A DNA stretch of 64,000 bases from an uncultured Clostridia bacterium. Lineage in GTDB: Bacteria; Bacillota; Clostridia; UBA1381. The DNA is taken from contig CAKSGG010000006.1 of the NCBI GenBank assembly GCA_934454215.1, forward strand, positions 1-64,000, read 5' to 3'. The position numbers and the translations under genes are program-made. Below are positions 43,106-51,691 of this stretch, piece by piece; position 1 is the first letter of the stretch; each line of letters begins with the position of its first letter. The notes beneath the pieces were generated by a model. It was not told where the DNA came from and ran no database searches. It saw nothing but the letters and a program-made list of their open reading frames with translations.

Positions 43106-45736
43106 TTATTTCTCGCTCTTGATTGCAGCCTGTGCAGCAGCAAGTCTTGCGATAGGCACACGGAAAGGTGAGCATGATACATAATCAAGACCAATCTTGT
43201 GGCAGAACTCAACCGAAGTCGGGTCACCGCCGTGCTCGCCGCAGATACCAACGTGAAGCGTCGGTCTTACCGGCTTACCAAGCTTGATAGCCATTTCCAT
43301 AAGCTTACCTACGCCCTTCTGGTCAAGCTTTGCAAACGGGTCATTCTCGAAGATTTTCTCATCATAGTAAGCGTCTAAGAACTTACCTGCGTCGTCTCTT
43401 GAGAAACCGTATGTCATCTGAGTAAGGTCGTTTGTACCGAAGCAGAAGAATTCAGCCTCGCCTGCGATTTCGTCAGCCAACAATGCAGCTCTCGGAATCT
43501 CAATCATTGTACCAACCTCGTACTTCAGGTCAGCGCCGGCAGCAGCTATTTCAGCGTCTGCTGTTTCAACAACGACTTTCTTAACGAACTTCAATTCTTT
43601 AACGTCGCCGATTAACGGAATCATGATTTCGGGAACAATCTTCCAGTCAGGGTGTTTCTTGCTTACGTTTATAGCAGCTCTGATTACAGCGCTTGTCTGC
43701 ATTTTTGCGATTTCAGGGTATGTTACCGACAAACGGCAGCCTCTGTGACCCATCATCGGGTTGAACTCATGAAGTGAAGCGATGATTGTCTTAATATCTT
43801 CAACGCTCTTGCCCTGAGTTGCTGCAAGTGCCTCGATGTCAGCCTCGTCCGTAGGAACGAACTCGTGAAGAGGAGGGTCTAAGAAACGGATAGTTACAGG
43901 GTTACCCTCAAGCGCTTCATAAAGCTCCTCAAAGTCGCTCTGCTGCATCGGAAGAATCTTAGCCAATGCGGCTTCTCTTTCCTCAACAGTATCCGAACAA
44001 ATCATCTCTCTGAATGCGTCAATTCTGTTTCCGCCGAAGAACATATGCTCTGTACGGCAAAGTCCGATACCCTCTGCGCCAAGCTCTCTTGCTCTCTTTG
44101 CGTCCTCCGGCGTATCGGCGTTTGTTCTTACCTTTAATACTCTGTACTTGTCAGCCCATCCCATGATTCTGCCGAATGTACCGCTGATTGAAGCCTCAAC
44201 AGTAGGAATGATACCGTCATATATATTACCTGTTGAACCGTCGATTGAAATGTAATCGCCCTCAACATATGTCTTGCCTGCAAGAACGAACTTCTTGTTC
44301 TCTTCGTCCATGGCTATATCCGAGCAGCCCGATACACAGCAAGTACCCATACCACGTGCAACAACGGCTGCGTGTGATGTCATACCGCCTCTTACTGTCA
44401 GGATACCCTGTGAAGCTTTCATACCCTCGATGTCTTCGGGTGATGTTTCAAGTCTTACAAGAACGACCTTTTCGCCTCTTTCGTTCCAAGCCTTAGCGTC
44501 CTCGGCTGTGAATACGATTTTACCGCAAGCTGCGCCCGGTGACGCTGCAAGAGCCTTAGCAACAGGTGCTGCTGCCTTCAAAGCCTTCGGGTCAAACTGC
44601 GGGTGGAGCAATGTGTCAAGGTTTCTCGGGTCAATCATCAAAACAGCTTCTTTTTCTGTAATCATGCCCTCGTCAACAAGGTCGCAGGCAATCTGTAAAG
44701 CAGCCTGAGCTGTTCTCTTACCGTTTCTTGTCTGAAGCATATAAAGTTTCTTATCCTCGATTGTGAACTCCATATCCTGCATATCTCTGTAATGGTCTTC
44801 AAGAGTTTTGCAGATACCTACAAACTGGTCATAAACTTCCGGCATAACTTCCTTAAGCTGATCAATCTTCTGCGGTGTACGAACGCCGGCAACAACGTCC
44901 TCACCCTGAGCGTTCATAAGGAACTCACCCATAAGGTGCTTTTCGCCTGTAGCAGGGTCACGTGTAAATGCAACACCTGTACCCGATGTGTCACCCATGT
45001 TACCGAATGCCATCATCTGTACGTTTACTGCTGTACCCCATGAATAAGGGATATCGTTATCACGTCTGTATACGTTTGCGCGGGGGTTGTCCCATGAACG
45101 GAATACTGCCTTGATAGCGCCGAACAACTGATCCTTAGGATCTGTCGGGAAGTCTGCGCCGACCTTGTCCTTATATTCAGCCTTGAACTGTTCAGCCAAT
45201 TCTTTCAAATCTTCTGCTGTAAGCTCAACGTCCTGTGTAACGCCCTTAGCTTCTTTCATTTTGTCGATAAGAACCTCAAAGTACTTCTTACCAACCTCCA
45301 TAACAACGTCGGAGTACATCTGGATAAATCTTCTGTAGCAGTCCCAAGCCCATCTCGGATTGCCTGATTTTTTTGACATAACCTCAACAACGTCTTCGTT
45401 AAGACCAAGGTTCAGGATTGTATCCATCATACCGGGCATTGAAGCTCTTGCACCCGAACGAACCGATACGAGCAGCGGATTTTCTTTATCACCGAATTTC
45501 TTACCTGTGATTTCTTCCATCTTTGTGATATATTCAAGGATTTCTGCCTGAATATCGTCGTTAATCTTTTTTCCGTCCTCGTAATACTGTGTACAAGCCT
45601 CTGTTGAAATTGTGAAACCCTGTGGAACGGGCAAGCCAAGATTTGTCATCTCTGCAAGGTTTGCACCCTTACCGCCGAGAAGCTCTCTCATGTTTGCATT
45701 TCCTTCTGAGAAAAGGTAAACATACTTCTTTGCCAT
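43106..45736 (-). CDS. ppdK: Pyruvate, phosphate dikinase
   Basis: 876 residues, the usual PPDK length. Interconverts pyruvate, ATP and Pi with phosphoenolpyruvate, AMP and PPi in the cytoplasm. The phospho-carrying His is in GGMTSHAAVVARGMG, and the PEP/pyruvate-binding C-terminal barrel has GTNDLTQMTYGFSRDD and CGEHGGDP. The N-terminal nucleotide-binding part includes GGKGANLAEM and SVRSGARASMPGMMDTILN. TAGGAGGAA precedes the ATG. In anaerobes using PPi-linked glycolysis the enzyme works in either direction. It diverges from glnN. Confidence 0.96.
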   Translation of the reverse strand: MAKKYVYLFSEGNANMRELLGGKGANLAEMTNLGLPVPQGFTISTEACTQYYEDGKKINDDIQAEILEYITKMEEITGKKFGDKENPLLVSVRSGARASMPGMMDTILNLGLNEDVVEVMSKKSGNPRWAWDCYRRFIQMYSDVVMEVGKKYFEVLIDKMKEAKGVTQDVELTAEDLKELAEQFKAEYKDKVGADFPTDPKDQLFGAIKAVFRSWDNPRANVYRRDNDIPYSWGTAVNVQMMAFGNMGDTSGTGVAFTRDPATGEKHLMGEFLMNAQGEDVVAGVRTPQKIDQLKEVMPEVYDQFVGICKTLEDHYRDMQDMEFTIEDKKLYMLQTRNGKRTAQAALQIACDLVDEGMITEKEAVLMIDPRNLDTLLHPQFDPKALKAAAPVAKALAASPGAACGKIVFTAEDAKAWNERGEKVVLVRLETSPEDIEGMKASQGILTVRGGMTSHAAVVARGMGTCCVSGCSDIAMDEENKKFVLAGKTYVEGDYISIDGSTGNIYDGIIPTVEASISGTFGRIMGWADKYRVLKVRTNADTPEDAKRARELGAEGIGLCRTEHMFFGGNRIDAFREMICSDTVEEREAALAKILPMQQSDFEELYEALEGNPVTIRFLDPPLHEFVPTDEADIEALAATQGKSVEDIKTIIASLHEFNPMMGHRGCRLSVTYPEIAKMQTSAVIRAAINVSKKHPDWKIVPEIMIPLIGDVKELKFVKKVVVETADAEIAAAGADLKYEVGTMIEIPRAALLADEIAGEAEFFCFGTNDLTQMTYGFSRDDAGKFLDAYYDEKIFENDPFAKLDQKGVGKLMEMAIKLGKPVRPTLHVGICGEHGGDPTSVEFCHKIGLDYVSCSPFRVPIARLAAAQAAIKSEK

Positions 45737-45813
45737 TAATAATTCCTCCTAATATTTGATTTTTGAAATTTAATTACAGTATTCCACCGTATTTTAAATT
45801 TACCACAACTTTT

Positions 45814-45841
45814 ATTATATCATAAATTTCAAAAAAGTCCA
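45814..45841 (-). promoter_or_regulatory. Probable promoter of ppdK
   Basis: On the minus strand TGGACT, a 16-bp spacer and TATAAT. The -10 box is perfect but the -35 is weak. No other obvious element is seen in the ppdK-glnN gap of 313 bp, apart from the glnN promoter at its other end. Confidence 0.6.
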
Positions 45842-45976
45842 CTATATTTTGTTATTTTTCCGTCATTTTTTTTAAAACTGTTACTTTTCACAAATTTAGG
45901 CTTGTTTTTTATCAATTTAAGCAACATAAAAAACTAATGCACAGACCGAACGTTCGTAAAAATAATCAAATACATA

Positions 45977-46006
45977 TTGACTTTTTTAACATATTCATGA
46001 TATAAT
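45977..46006 (+). promoter_or_regulatory. Sigma-A promoter of glnN
   Basis: TTGACT, an 18-bp spacer and TATAAT, about 44 bp before the ATG, which has a GGGG ribosome site. Confidence 0.8.
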
Positions 46007-46049
46007 CTTTATTATAATTATATAAAACAAATTATAGGGGGACTAATAA

Positions 46050-48137
46050 ATGAATGTATCGGAGATTTTCGGCAGCAAGGTTTTTAATCTGCCGACAATG
46101 AAAGCACGTCTGCCGAAAGGGACGTATGAATCGCTCCTCATGACGATAAACGAGGGAACGCCTCTTGACCAGAAGGTTGCCGATGTTGTTGCCAATGCCA
46201 TGAAAGACTGGGCGATTGAAAACGGCTGCACACACTACACGCATTGGTTTCAGCCTATGACGGGCATAACGGCGGAAAAGCATGACGCTTTCATACAGCC
46301 TGACTCCGACGGTACTGTTATTAATGAATTTACGGGTAAGAATCTTATTATGGGCGAGCCTGACGCATCATCGTTTCCGTCCGGCGGACTGCGCTCGACG
46401 TTTGAGGCGAGAGGATATACCGCATGGGACCCCACATCGTACGCATTTATAAAGGATAATTCACTTTGCATACCCACGTCATTCATGTCATATACGGGTG
46501 AGGTGCTTGATAAAAAAACGCCGCTGCTGCGTTCTATTGACGCAATTTCAAAAGAGGCAAAGCGTGTCTTGTACTGTTTCGGGAAAAATCCGTCAAGAGT
46601 GATTTCGTATCTGGGACCCGAGCAGGAGTATTTCCTTGTTGATAAAGAACTTTGGAAAAAGCGCAAAGACCTTGTTCTTACGGGCAGAACGCTTTTCGGC
46701 GCAATGCCTGCAAAGGGTCAGGAGCTTGACGACCATTATTTCGGTCAGATTAAAGAGCGTGTTTCATCGTTCATGAAAGAGGTTGACGAGGAATTATGGA
46801 AACTGGGCGTATACAGCAAAACAAAGCATAACGAGGTTGCACCCGCACAGCATGAGGTTGCGCCGATATTCTCGACAACAAATATTGCAACCGACCATAA
46901 TCAGCTCACAATGGAGGTACTTAAAAAGGTAGCAAGCCGCCACGGGCTTGTATGCCTGCTCCATGAAAAGCCGTATGAGGGAATTAACGGTTCGGGCAAG
47001 CACAACAACTGGTCAATAGGAACATCGGACGGAGAAAATCTGCTCAAGCCCGGTAAAGACCCTGCGTCAAATACGCAGTTTTTGGTTTTCCTTGCGGCGG
47101 TTATAAAGGCGGTTGATGAGTATGCGGAAATTTTAAGAGTTGCCGTTGCGACTGCCGGAAACGACCACCGTCTGGGCGCAAACGAGGCGCCGCCGGCGAT
47201 TGTTTCGATTTATCTGGGAGAGCAGCTTGAAACGATAGTAAACAATCTCGTTGACGGAGAACATTCAAATGCAAAGCGTTCAAAATATCTTGAAACGGGC
47301 GTTGATATTCTTCCCGTAATCAAAAAGGATGCAACCGACAGAAACAGAACGTCGCCGTTTGCATTTACGGGTAACAGATTTGAGTTCAGAATGCCGGGTT
47401 CATCGCAGTCGGCGGCGGGCATAAATATAATTATCAATACAATCGTTGCCGAAACACTTTCTCAATTCGCCGATGTGCTTGAAAAGGTTGATGATGAGGC
47501 AGATATGAACGAAAAGGCTATGGAGCTTGTTATAGATACATTTGCAAAGCACCGCAGGATTATATTTGACGGCAACGGCTACAGTGACGAATGGGTTGAA
47601 GAAGCGGCAAAGAGAGGTCTGCCGAATTTGAAAACAACGGTTGACGCACTTCCGTATTTCTCATCGGAAAAATCCGTTAAGCTTTTTGAAAAACACAATG
47701 TTCTCACAAAGGTGGAAACCGAAACAAGAACGGAAATCATGATTGAGGATTACTCAAAGGCAGTACATATAGAAATGCTTACGGCGCTTGAAATGCTTAA
47801 ACGTGAGATTTTGCCAGCATGTCTTGCGTACACAAGCTTTGTTGCCGATGATATTGTAAAAAAGGAATCAATAGGAATCAGCGTTCCGCATGAAAAAACG
47901 AAAGCCGTCAAGCTGTCGGAACTGACAGAGAAAATGATTGCAAAAACGGATGCTCTCGAAACCGTTGCGGCAAACATTCCCGAGGAGGGAAGTGCCATTG
48001 AAATTGCGGCATATTATAAGGATTGCGTGCTTCCAGCAATGGCGGAGGCAAGAGAGGTTGCCGATACGCTTGAAACGATTGTAGCAAAGGAATACTGGCC
48101 GTTCCCGACATATACGGAATTATTGTATTTTATATAA
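46050..48137 (+). CDS. glnN: Type III glutamine synthetase
   Basis: 695 residues, the length of the GSIII (GlnN) class rather than the roughly 450 of GlnA. It makes glutamine from glutamate, ammonia and ATP. GSIII-specific stretches are seen: THWFQPMTG, FPSGGLRSTFEARGYTAWDP, EQEYFLVD, NEVAPAQHEVAPIF, GKHNNWS and NRTSPFAFTGNRFEFRMPG. The catalytic domain and C-terminal GSIII extension are both present. GSIII is common in Bacteroidetes, cyanobacteria and Clostridia. It has its own promoter and ends in a GC-rich hairpin next to a dispersed repeat. Confidence 0.96.
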   Translation: MNVSEIFGSKVFNLPTMKARLPKGTYESLLMTINEGTPLDQKVADVVANAMKDWAIENGCTHYTHWFQPMTGITAEKHDAFIQPDSDGTVINEFTGKNLIMGEPDASSFPSGGLRSTFEARGYTAWDPTSYAFIKDNSLCIPTSFMSYTGEVLDKKTPLLRSIDAISKEAKRVLYCFGKNPSRVISYLGPEQEYFLVDKELWKKRKDLVLTGRTLFGAMPAKGQELDDHYFGQIKERVSSFMKEVDEELWKLGVYSKTKHNEVAPAQHEVAPIFSTTNIATDHNQLTMEVLKKVASRHGLVCLLHEKPYEGINGSGKHNNWSIGTSDGENLLKPGKDPASNTQFLVFLAAVIKAVDEYAEILRVAVATAGNDHRLGANEAPPAIVSIYLGEQLETIVNNLVDGEHSNAKRSKYLETGVDILPVIKKDATDRNRTSPFAFTGNRFEFRMPGSSQSAAGINIIINTIVAETLSQFADVLEKVDDEADMNEKAMELVIDTFAKHRRIIFDGNGYSDEWVEEAAKRGLPNLKTTVDALPYFSSEKSVKLFEKHNVLTKVETETRTEIMIEDYSKAVHIEMLTALEMLKREILPACLAYTSFVADDIVKKESIGISVPHEKTKAVKLSELTEKMIAKTDALETVAANIPEEGSAIEIAAYYKDCVLPAMAEAREVADTLETIVAKEYWPFPTYTELLYFI

Positions 48138-48144
48138 AAACAAG

Positions 48145-48173
48145 GGGGCTGCTGCACCGAATGCGGCAGCCCC
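48145..48173 (+). terminator. Terminator-like hairpin after glnN
   Basis: GGGGCTGCTGC pairs perfectly with GCGGCAGCCCC except one G-T, around ACCGAAT. The stem closely resembles the one after aconitase at 33700, but no T-run follows. Confidence 0.65.
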
Positions 48174-48174
48174 T

Positions 48175-48350
48175 CGGGGCTGAATGGCTTCAGATGCAGA
48201 ACACACGAAATTAAGTAAAATGCTTTTTACCTTGCCCGACGGCGTACGTTGGTACGTCAAGGGTTAATTTCGTGTGTAGTTCAAAGACTTGATTTTTTTT
48301 AATCCGAAAACAATTGTCTTTGAACGCTCTGCGCTGAATGTAACAGCCCC
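48175..48350. repeat. Inverted copy of the dispersed repeat seen at 1-330
   Basis: Read on the minus strand this matches the 1-330 unit from GGGGCTGTTA through GCGCAGAGCGTTCAA, the GCGTACCAAYGTACG-like core, GTAAAAAGCATTTTAC and the CGTGTGTTCTGCATCT end. The arms CACACGAAATTAA and TTAATTTCGTGTG, about 75 bases apart, can pair into a long hairpin. It fills the whole gap between the convergent glnN and DUF1275 genes and abuts the DUF1275 stop codon. Confidence 0.85.
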
Positions 48351-49024
48351 TATTTTTCTTCTTCGGATATAAACATCATTCCAAAGCTTATAAAAAGCAG
48401 AATACAGCAAATCCATATTGATTTATCACCGATTTTATCTGTAATAAACGTTCCTATTCCCGCACCGGCGGCAAATACCGCAATAACGCCGAAATAAGTC
48501 AGTGCCTTTTTGAGAATGGCTTTGTCATGTACATGAAAATATGCGCAGAGCGCCTCAACGCCGCTCCGCATATTACCTATGCACATCGTACTTGCGTATG
48601 CGTGCCCCCGTACCTTGTGGAACGTCTGTACCTGCATGGCACATACAAACGATACAAGTGCATTTGCAAGCGCATTAATCCGCTCGGGAATAAAGCCTAC
48701 CGTAAAAAGCAATATTATTTCAATAATCAGAATAATCTGCCGCCAATGAATTTTTTCGCACGGCTTAAACCGTACATGAATAAGCTCTGCCGCCGCTGTG
48801 CCTATCAGAAACGAAATAACGGGAATAATATATTTAAAAACGGTGCGCCAGTCACCTATAAAAAACGCAGAACTCATTAAAACTATATTTCCCGTCTGAG
48901 CATTTGCGAAAACCTCGCCTCGACAGCAATATGTGTATGCGTCCTGAAAGCCGCCCGATAAAATAACAAATAAAGCAGTCCGAAAAGCGTCGGACATTTG
49001 CATGTCTGTTTTCTTATGTACCAT
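48350..49024 (-). CDS. DUF1275 (YoaK-type) membrane protein
   Basis: 224 residues with about six membrane spans. Typical family motifs: GGFQDAYTY near the start and ANAQTGNIVLMS, then QVQTFHKVRGHAYASTMCIGNMRS in the middle. The family is common in bacteria and its function is unknown. It starts six bp after the stop of a small membrane-protein gene, and both are transcribed away from the lysR gene. Confidence 0.88.
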   Translation of the reverse strand: MVHKKTDMQMSDAFRTALFVILSGGFQDAYTYCCRGEVFANAQTGNIVLMSSAFFIGDWRTVFKYIIPVISFLIGTAAAELIHVRFKPCEKIHWRQIILIIEIILLFTVGFIPERINALANALVSFVCAMQVQTFHKVRGHAYASTMCIGNMRSGVEALCAYFHVHDKAILKKALTYFGVIAVFAAGAGIGTFITDKIGDKSIWICCILLFISFGMMFISEEEK

Positions 49025-49030
49025 ATCAAA

Positions 49031-49282
49031 TCATTCCCGTGAAAAAGTAAATACAAACGCTGTGTATGACAGCATAAATCCGAGCGCCGCTATTGCAAAA
49101 ATGCCATAGTTTCCGCTTATTGCCTTTGACATGCACCATATCATAAAGCCCAAGCCCATGCAAATTGCGGTAAATCTCTCCGCTGTACTGCCGTGCGCTC
49201 TTTTGCGTACAAGATTAAAAACCAGCGCAAGCATTGCCATATCCAATATAATACCTGTAAATACTTCAAATGTGAAATCCAT
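49031..49282 (-). CDS. Small membrane protein of unknown function
   Basis: 83 residues with two or three hydrophobic segments separated by a basic loop (VRKRAHGSTAERF). AAGGAG before the ATG at 49282 fixes the start; an open frame runs further upstream without a ribosome site. I do not recognise a family. It is the first gene of a pair with the DUF1275 gene, divergent from a LysR regulator, so both are likely its targets. Confidence 0.72.
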   Translation of the reverse strand: MDFTFEVFTGIILDMAMLALVFNLVRKRAHGSTAERFTAICMGLGFMIWCMSKAISGNYGIFAIAALGFMLSYTAFVFTFSRE

Positions 49283-49314
49283 AGAAACTCCTTCTTTCTT
49301 TAATTGCACACCTC

Positions 49315-49343
49315 TTGACTTTCCGTACAAAATATATTATAAT
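49315..49343 (+). promoter_or_regulatory. Sigma-A promoter of the LysR-type regulator
   Basis: TTGACT, a 17-bp spacer and TATAAT. Its -10 box shares bases with the -10 box of the divergent promoter. Confidence 0.85.
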
Positions 49344-49370
49344 ACATTTATGGATATATGTAAAATGTAT
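49336..49370 (-). promoter_or_regulatory. Divergent promoter and likely LysR operator
   Basis: On the minus strand TTTACA (49359-49364), a 17-bp spacer and TATAAT (49336-49341) drive the small membrane gene and DUF1275. Within it ATACATTT (49342-49349) and AAATGTAT (49363-49370) form a perfect 8-bp inverted repeat with a 13-bp spacer, a good LysR-type binding site. The -10 box overlaps that of lysR, so only one promoter could be occupied at once. Confidence 0.7.
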
Positions 49371-49417
49371 TATATATATGGCTCATATATCAAACGGATA
49401 TACGACAGGAGAAAAAT

Positions 49418-50296
49418 ATGAATATAAATTATGACTATTACAAAACATTCTATTATGTTGCAAAATGCGGAAGTGTTTCACGGGCGGCAAAGCTGCTGCT
49501 TAACAATCAGCCGAATTTAACGAGAACGATAAAAAATCTGGAGGGTCAGCTCGGCTGTCCGCTGTTTCTGCGGACAAACAGAGGTATGAAACTGACGTGC
49601 GAGGGTGAGAAATTGTATGAGCATATACGAATCGCCTTTGAACATATCGAAGCCGCCGAAAATGAGCTTACTCAAAGCTCAAATATGGAAAGCGGTACTG
49701 TTTTTGTGGCGGCAAGCGAAGTAGCACTGCGCTGTTTTCTGCTGCCCGTTCTAAAAAAATACCGTGAAATTTACCCCGGAATACACATCAGAATAAGCAA
49801 TCACTCAACACCGCAGGCAATTGCTGAATTAAAAGAGGGGACGGCGGATTTTGCCGTTGTGACAACGCCGACGGTATACTCGCCGACGCTTACGGAAACG
49901 AATGTAAAATCAATCCGAGAGGTTGCAATCTGCTCGCCTCGGTTCAAAGAGCTTACCGACAGAAAAGTATCGGTTTCGGAGCTTAAAAATTATCCGCTTA
50001 TTTCATTGGGCAGCGATACTAAATCATATGAGTTTTATTTGGAGTTTTTCAAAAACTGCGGAGAAGTATATCAGCCCGACATTGAGGCGTTTACCGCTGA
50101 CCAGATTCTGCCGATTGCGGAGGCTGACCTCGGAATCGGCTTTGTACCGAGAGAATTTATACATGGATCGGACAATGTAAAAATAATCGACCTTGCCGAA
50201 AAAATACCGATGCGCAGTATATGTCTTATCAAGAGAACGGAACAGCCGCTGAGCATTGCGGCAAGGGAGCTGGAAAAAATGATATTACAGCAATAA
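49418..50296 (+). CDS. LysR-family transcriptional regulator
   Basis: 292 residues. N-terminal winged helix-turn-helix (YKTFYYVAKCGSVSRAAKLLLNNQPNLTRTIKNLEGQLGCPLF) and a C-terminal periplasmic-binding-like effector domain (VFVAASEVALRCFLLPVLKKY to LGIGFVPREF). AGGAG precedes the ATG. It is divergent from the small membrane protein and DUF1275 genes and probably controls them. The effector is unknown. Confidence 0.93.
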   Translation: MNINYDYYKTFYYVAKCGSVSRAAKLLLNNQPNLTRTIKNLEGQLGCPLFLRTNRGMKLTCEGEKLYEHIRIAFEHIEAAENELTQSSNMESGTVFVAASEVALRCFLLPVLKKYREIYPGIHIRISNHSTPQAIAELKEGTADFAVVTTPTVYSPTLTETNVKSIREVAICSPRFKELTDRKVSVSELKNYPLISLGSDTKSYEFYLEFFKNCGEVYQPDIEAFTADQILPIAEADLGIGFVPREFIHGSDNVKIIDLAEKIPMRSICLIKRTEQPLSIAARELEKMILQQ

Positions 50297-50300
50297 AAAT

Positions 50301-50335
50301 GGGAGCAGTTTTAGTAACTGCTCCCTGAATTTTTT
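50301..50335. terminator. Bidirectional terminator between lysR and rhaA
   Basis: GGGAGCAGTT pairs perfectly with AACTGCTCCC around TTAGT, with TTTTTT on the plus strand side. On the minus strand a short T stretch (ATTTTTATT) also follows, so it can serve both convergent genes. Confidence 0.9.
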
Positions 50336-51593
50336 ATCTTTTCAACAAAACGTCCTTTTCGTATTTTCTTACCTCATCAAGCCATTCAAGCCCTGTGCCC
50401 TTGTTTGTCTTTTGGCAGTAATAATCCCAAACCAATGCAAACGGCGCCGCCTTGAACTCCTGCGTAACGGCAAGACGTCCCGAAACATCTCCGTCAGCCT
50501 CGATTTTCTTCATCATTTCAACAGGCTGTAACAGAGCGTACAGTATTGACTTTCTCACATTTCTCAAGCCTATTACCCATGCGGCGATTCTGTTTATCGA
50601 CGCATCAAAGAAGTCAGTGGCGATGAATGTGCTGTCAAGCTTGTTCATTCTTACAAGCTCCTCCATGATTGCCTTTGTCTCGTCATCGAATGCAACGACA
50701 TGGTCGCTGTCCCATCTTACGGGGCGTGAAACGTGAAGCAGTACATGGTCGCTGAACGTATAAATCGATGCCAGCTTAGCCGATACAACCTCGGTCGGGT
50801 GATAATGTCCCGTGTCGAGAGTCATCATTATATGGTCTTTGTTGGCTTTCATTACATAGCCCATGCAGAATTCGTGTGAGCCTGCGGTAAAGCTTTCAGC
50901 ACCGATACCGAATACCTTTGATTCGATTCCGTCCATTACGCCCTCAACGTCTTTGGTAGCCTCAAATATCTCGTCATAGCTCTTTTTAAGCTGTAATCTC
51001 GGAGTAAGCGTATCAACGGGAAATTCCTTGTCGCCGTCGGGCGTCCAGTGATTGATAACACAGGTTTTGCCCGTTTTCTTATAGAAGTACTCACCTATAC
51101 GGCGAACTCTTATTCCGTGCTCAACCCAGAATTTTCTTATGCTTTCGTCAGATGACGAAAGTGTTGCCTTTTCGCTTTTCGGGTGTGAGAAATATGTCGG
51201 GTTGAAGTCAAGCCCGATTCCGTTTTTAACCGCCCAGTCTACCCATTTATCAAAGTGCTTGGGTTCGATTTCGTTTCTGTCGACAAACTCATCGGCTTCA
51301 AGATAGCTTGCGTGAAGATTTAACTTTAATTCTCCCGGAATGAATGACATTGCCTTTTCTATGTCGGCTCTTAATTCATCGCCGTTGCGTGCCGCACCGG
51401 GGTAGTTTCCCGTTGCCTGTATTCCGCCCGTTAAGCTCCCCTGCTTTTTCTCAAGACCGTTTACGTCGTCGCCCTGCCAGCAGTGCATTGAAATAGGCGT
51501 TTTATCGCATATCTCAATCATTTTATCAACGTCTATGCCGAATTGCGCATAGTATTCCTTGGCTAATTCATAGCCTTTTTTTACATCGTACAT
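50334..51593 (-). CDS. rhaA: L-rhamnose isomerase
   Basis: 419 residues, the usual RhaA length. Converts L-rhamnose to L-rhamnulose in the cytoplasm. Visible motifs of the family: HCWQGDDVNGLE, the metal-site region FNPTYFSHPKSE, HWTPDGDKEFPVD, TLDTGHYHPTEV and HVSRPVRWDSDHVV. The Mn/Zn-binding residues lie in these segments. GGAGGG precedes the ATG. No rhamnulokinase or aldolase gene is adjacent. Its presence fits a bacterium that uses rhamnose-containing pectin, as the 5-32 kb locus suggests. Confidence 0.95.
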   Translation of the reverse strand: MYDVKKGYELAKEYYAQFGIDVDKMIEICDKTPISMHCWQGDDVNGLEKKQGSLTGGIQATGNYPGAARNGDELRADIEKAMSFIPGELKLNLHASYLEADEFVDRNEIEPKHFDKWVDWAVKNGIGLDFNPTYFSHPKSEKATLSSSDESIRKFWVEHGIRVRRIGEYFYKKTGKTCVINHWTPDGDKEFPVDTLTPRLQLKKSYDEIFEATKDVEGVMDGIESKVFGIGAESFTAGSHEFCMGYVMKANKDHIMMTLDTGHYHPTEVVSAKLASIYTFSDHVLLHVSRPVRWDSDHVVAFDDETKAIMEELVRMNKLDSTFIATDFFDASINRIAAWVIGLRNVRKSILYALLQPVEMMKKIEADGDVSGRLAVTQEFKAAPFALVWDYYCQKTNKGTGLEWLDEVRKYEKDVLLKR

Positions 51594-51691
51594 AATAACC
51601 CTCCGTCTATATTATATATCTATATTATAATACATAATACTCATCGAAAACAACGGACTATTTTTACAAAATATAGGTGTATTTTGACCAA

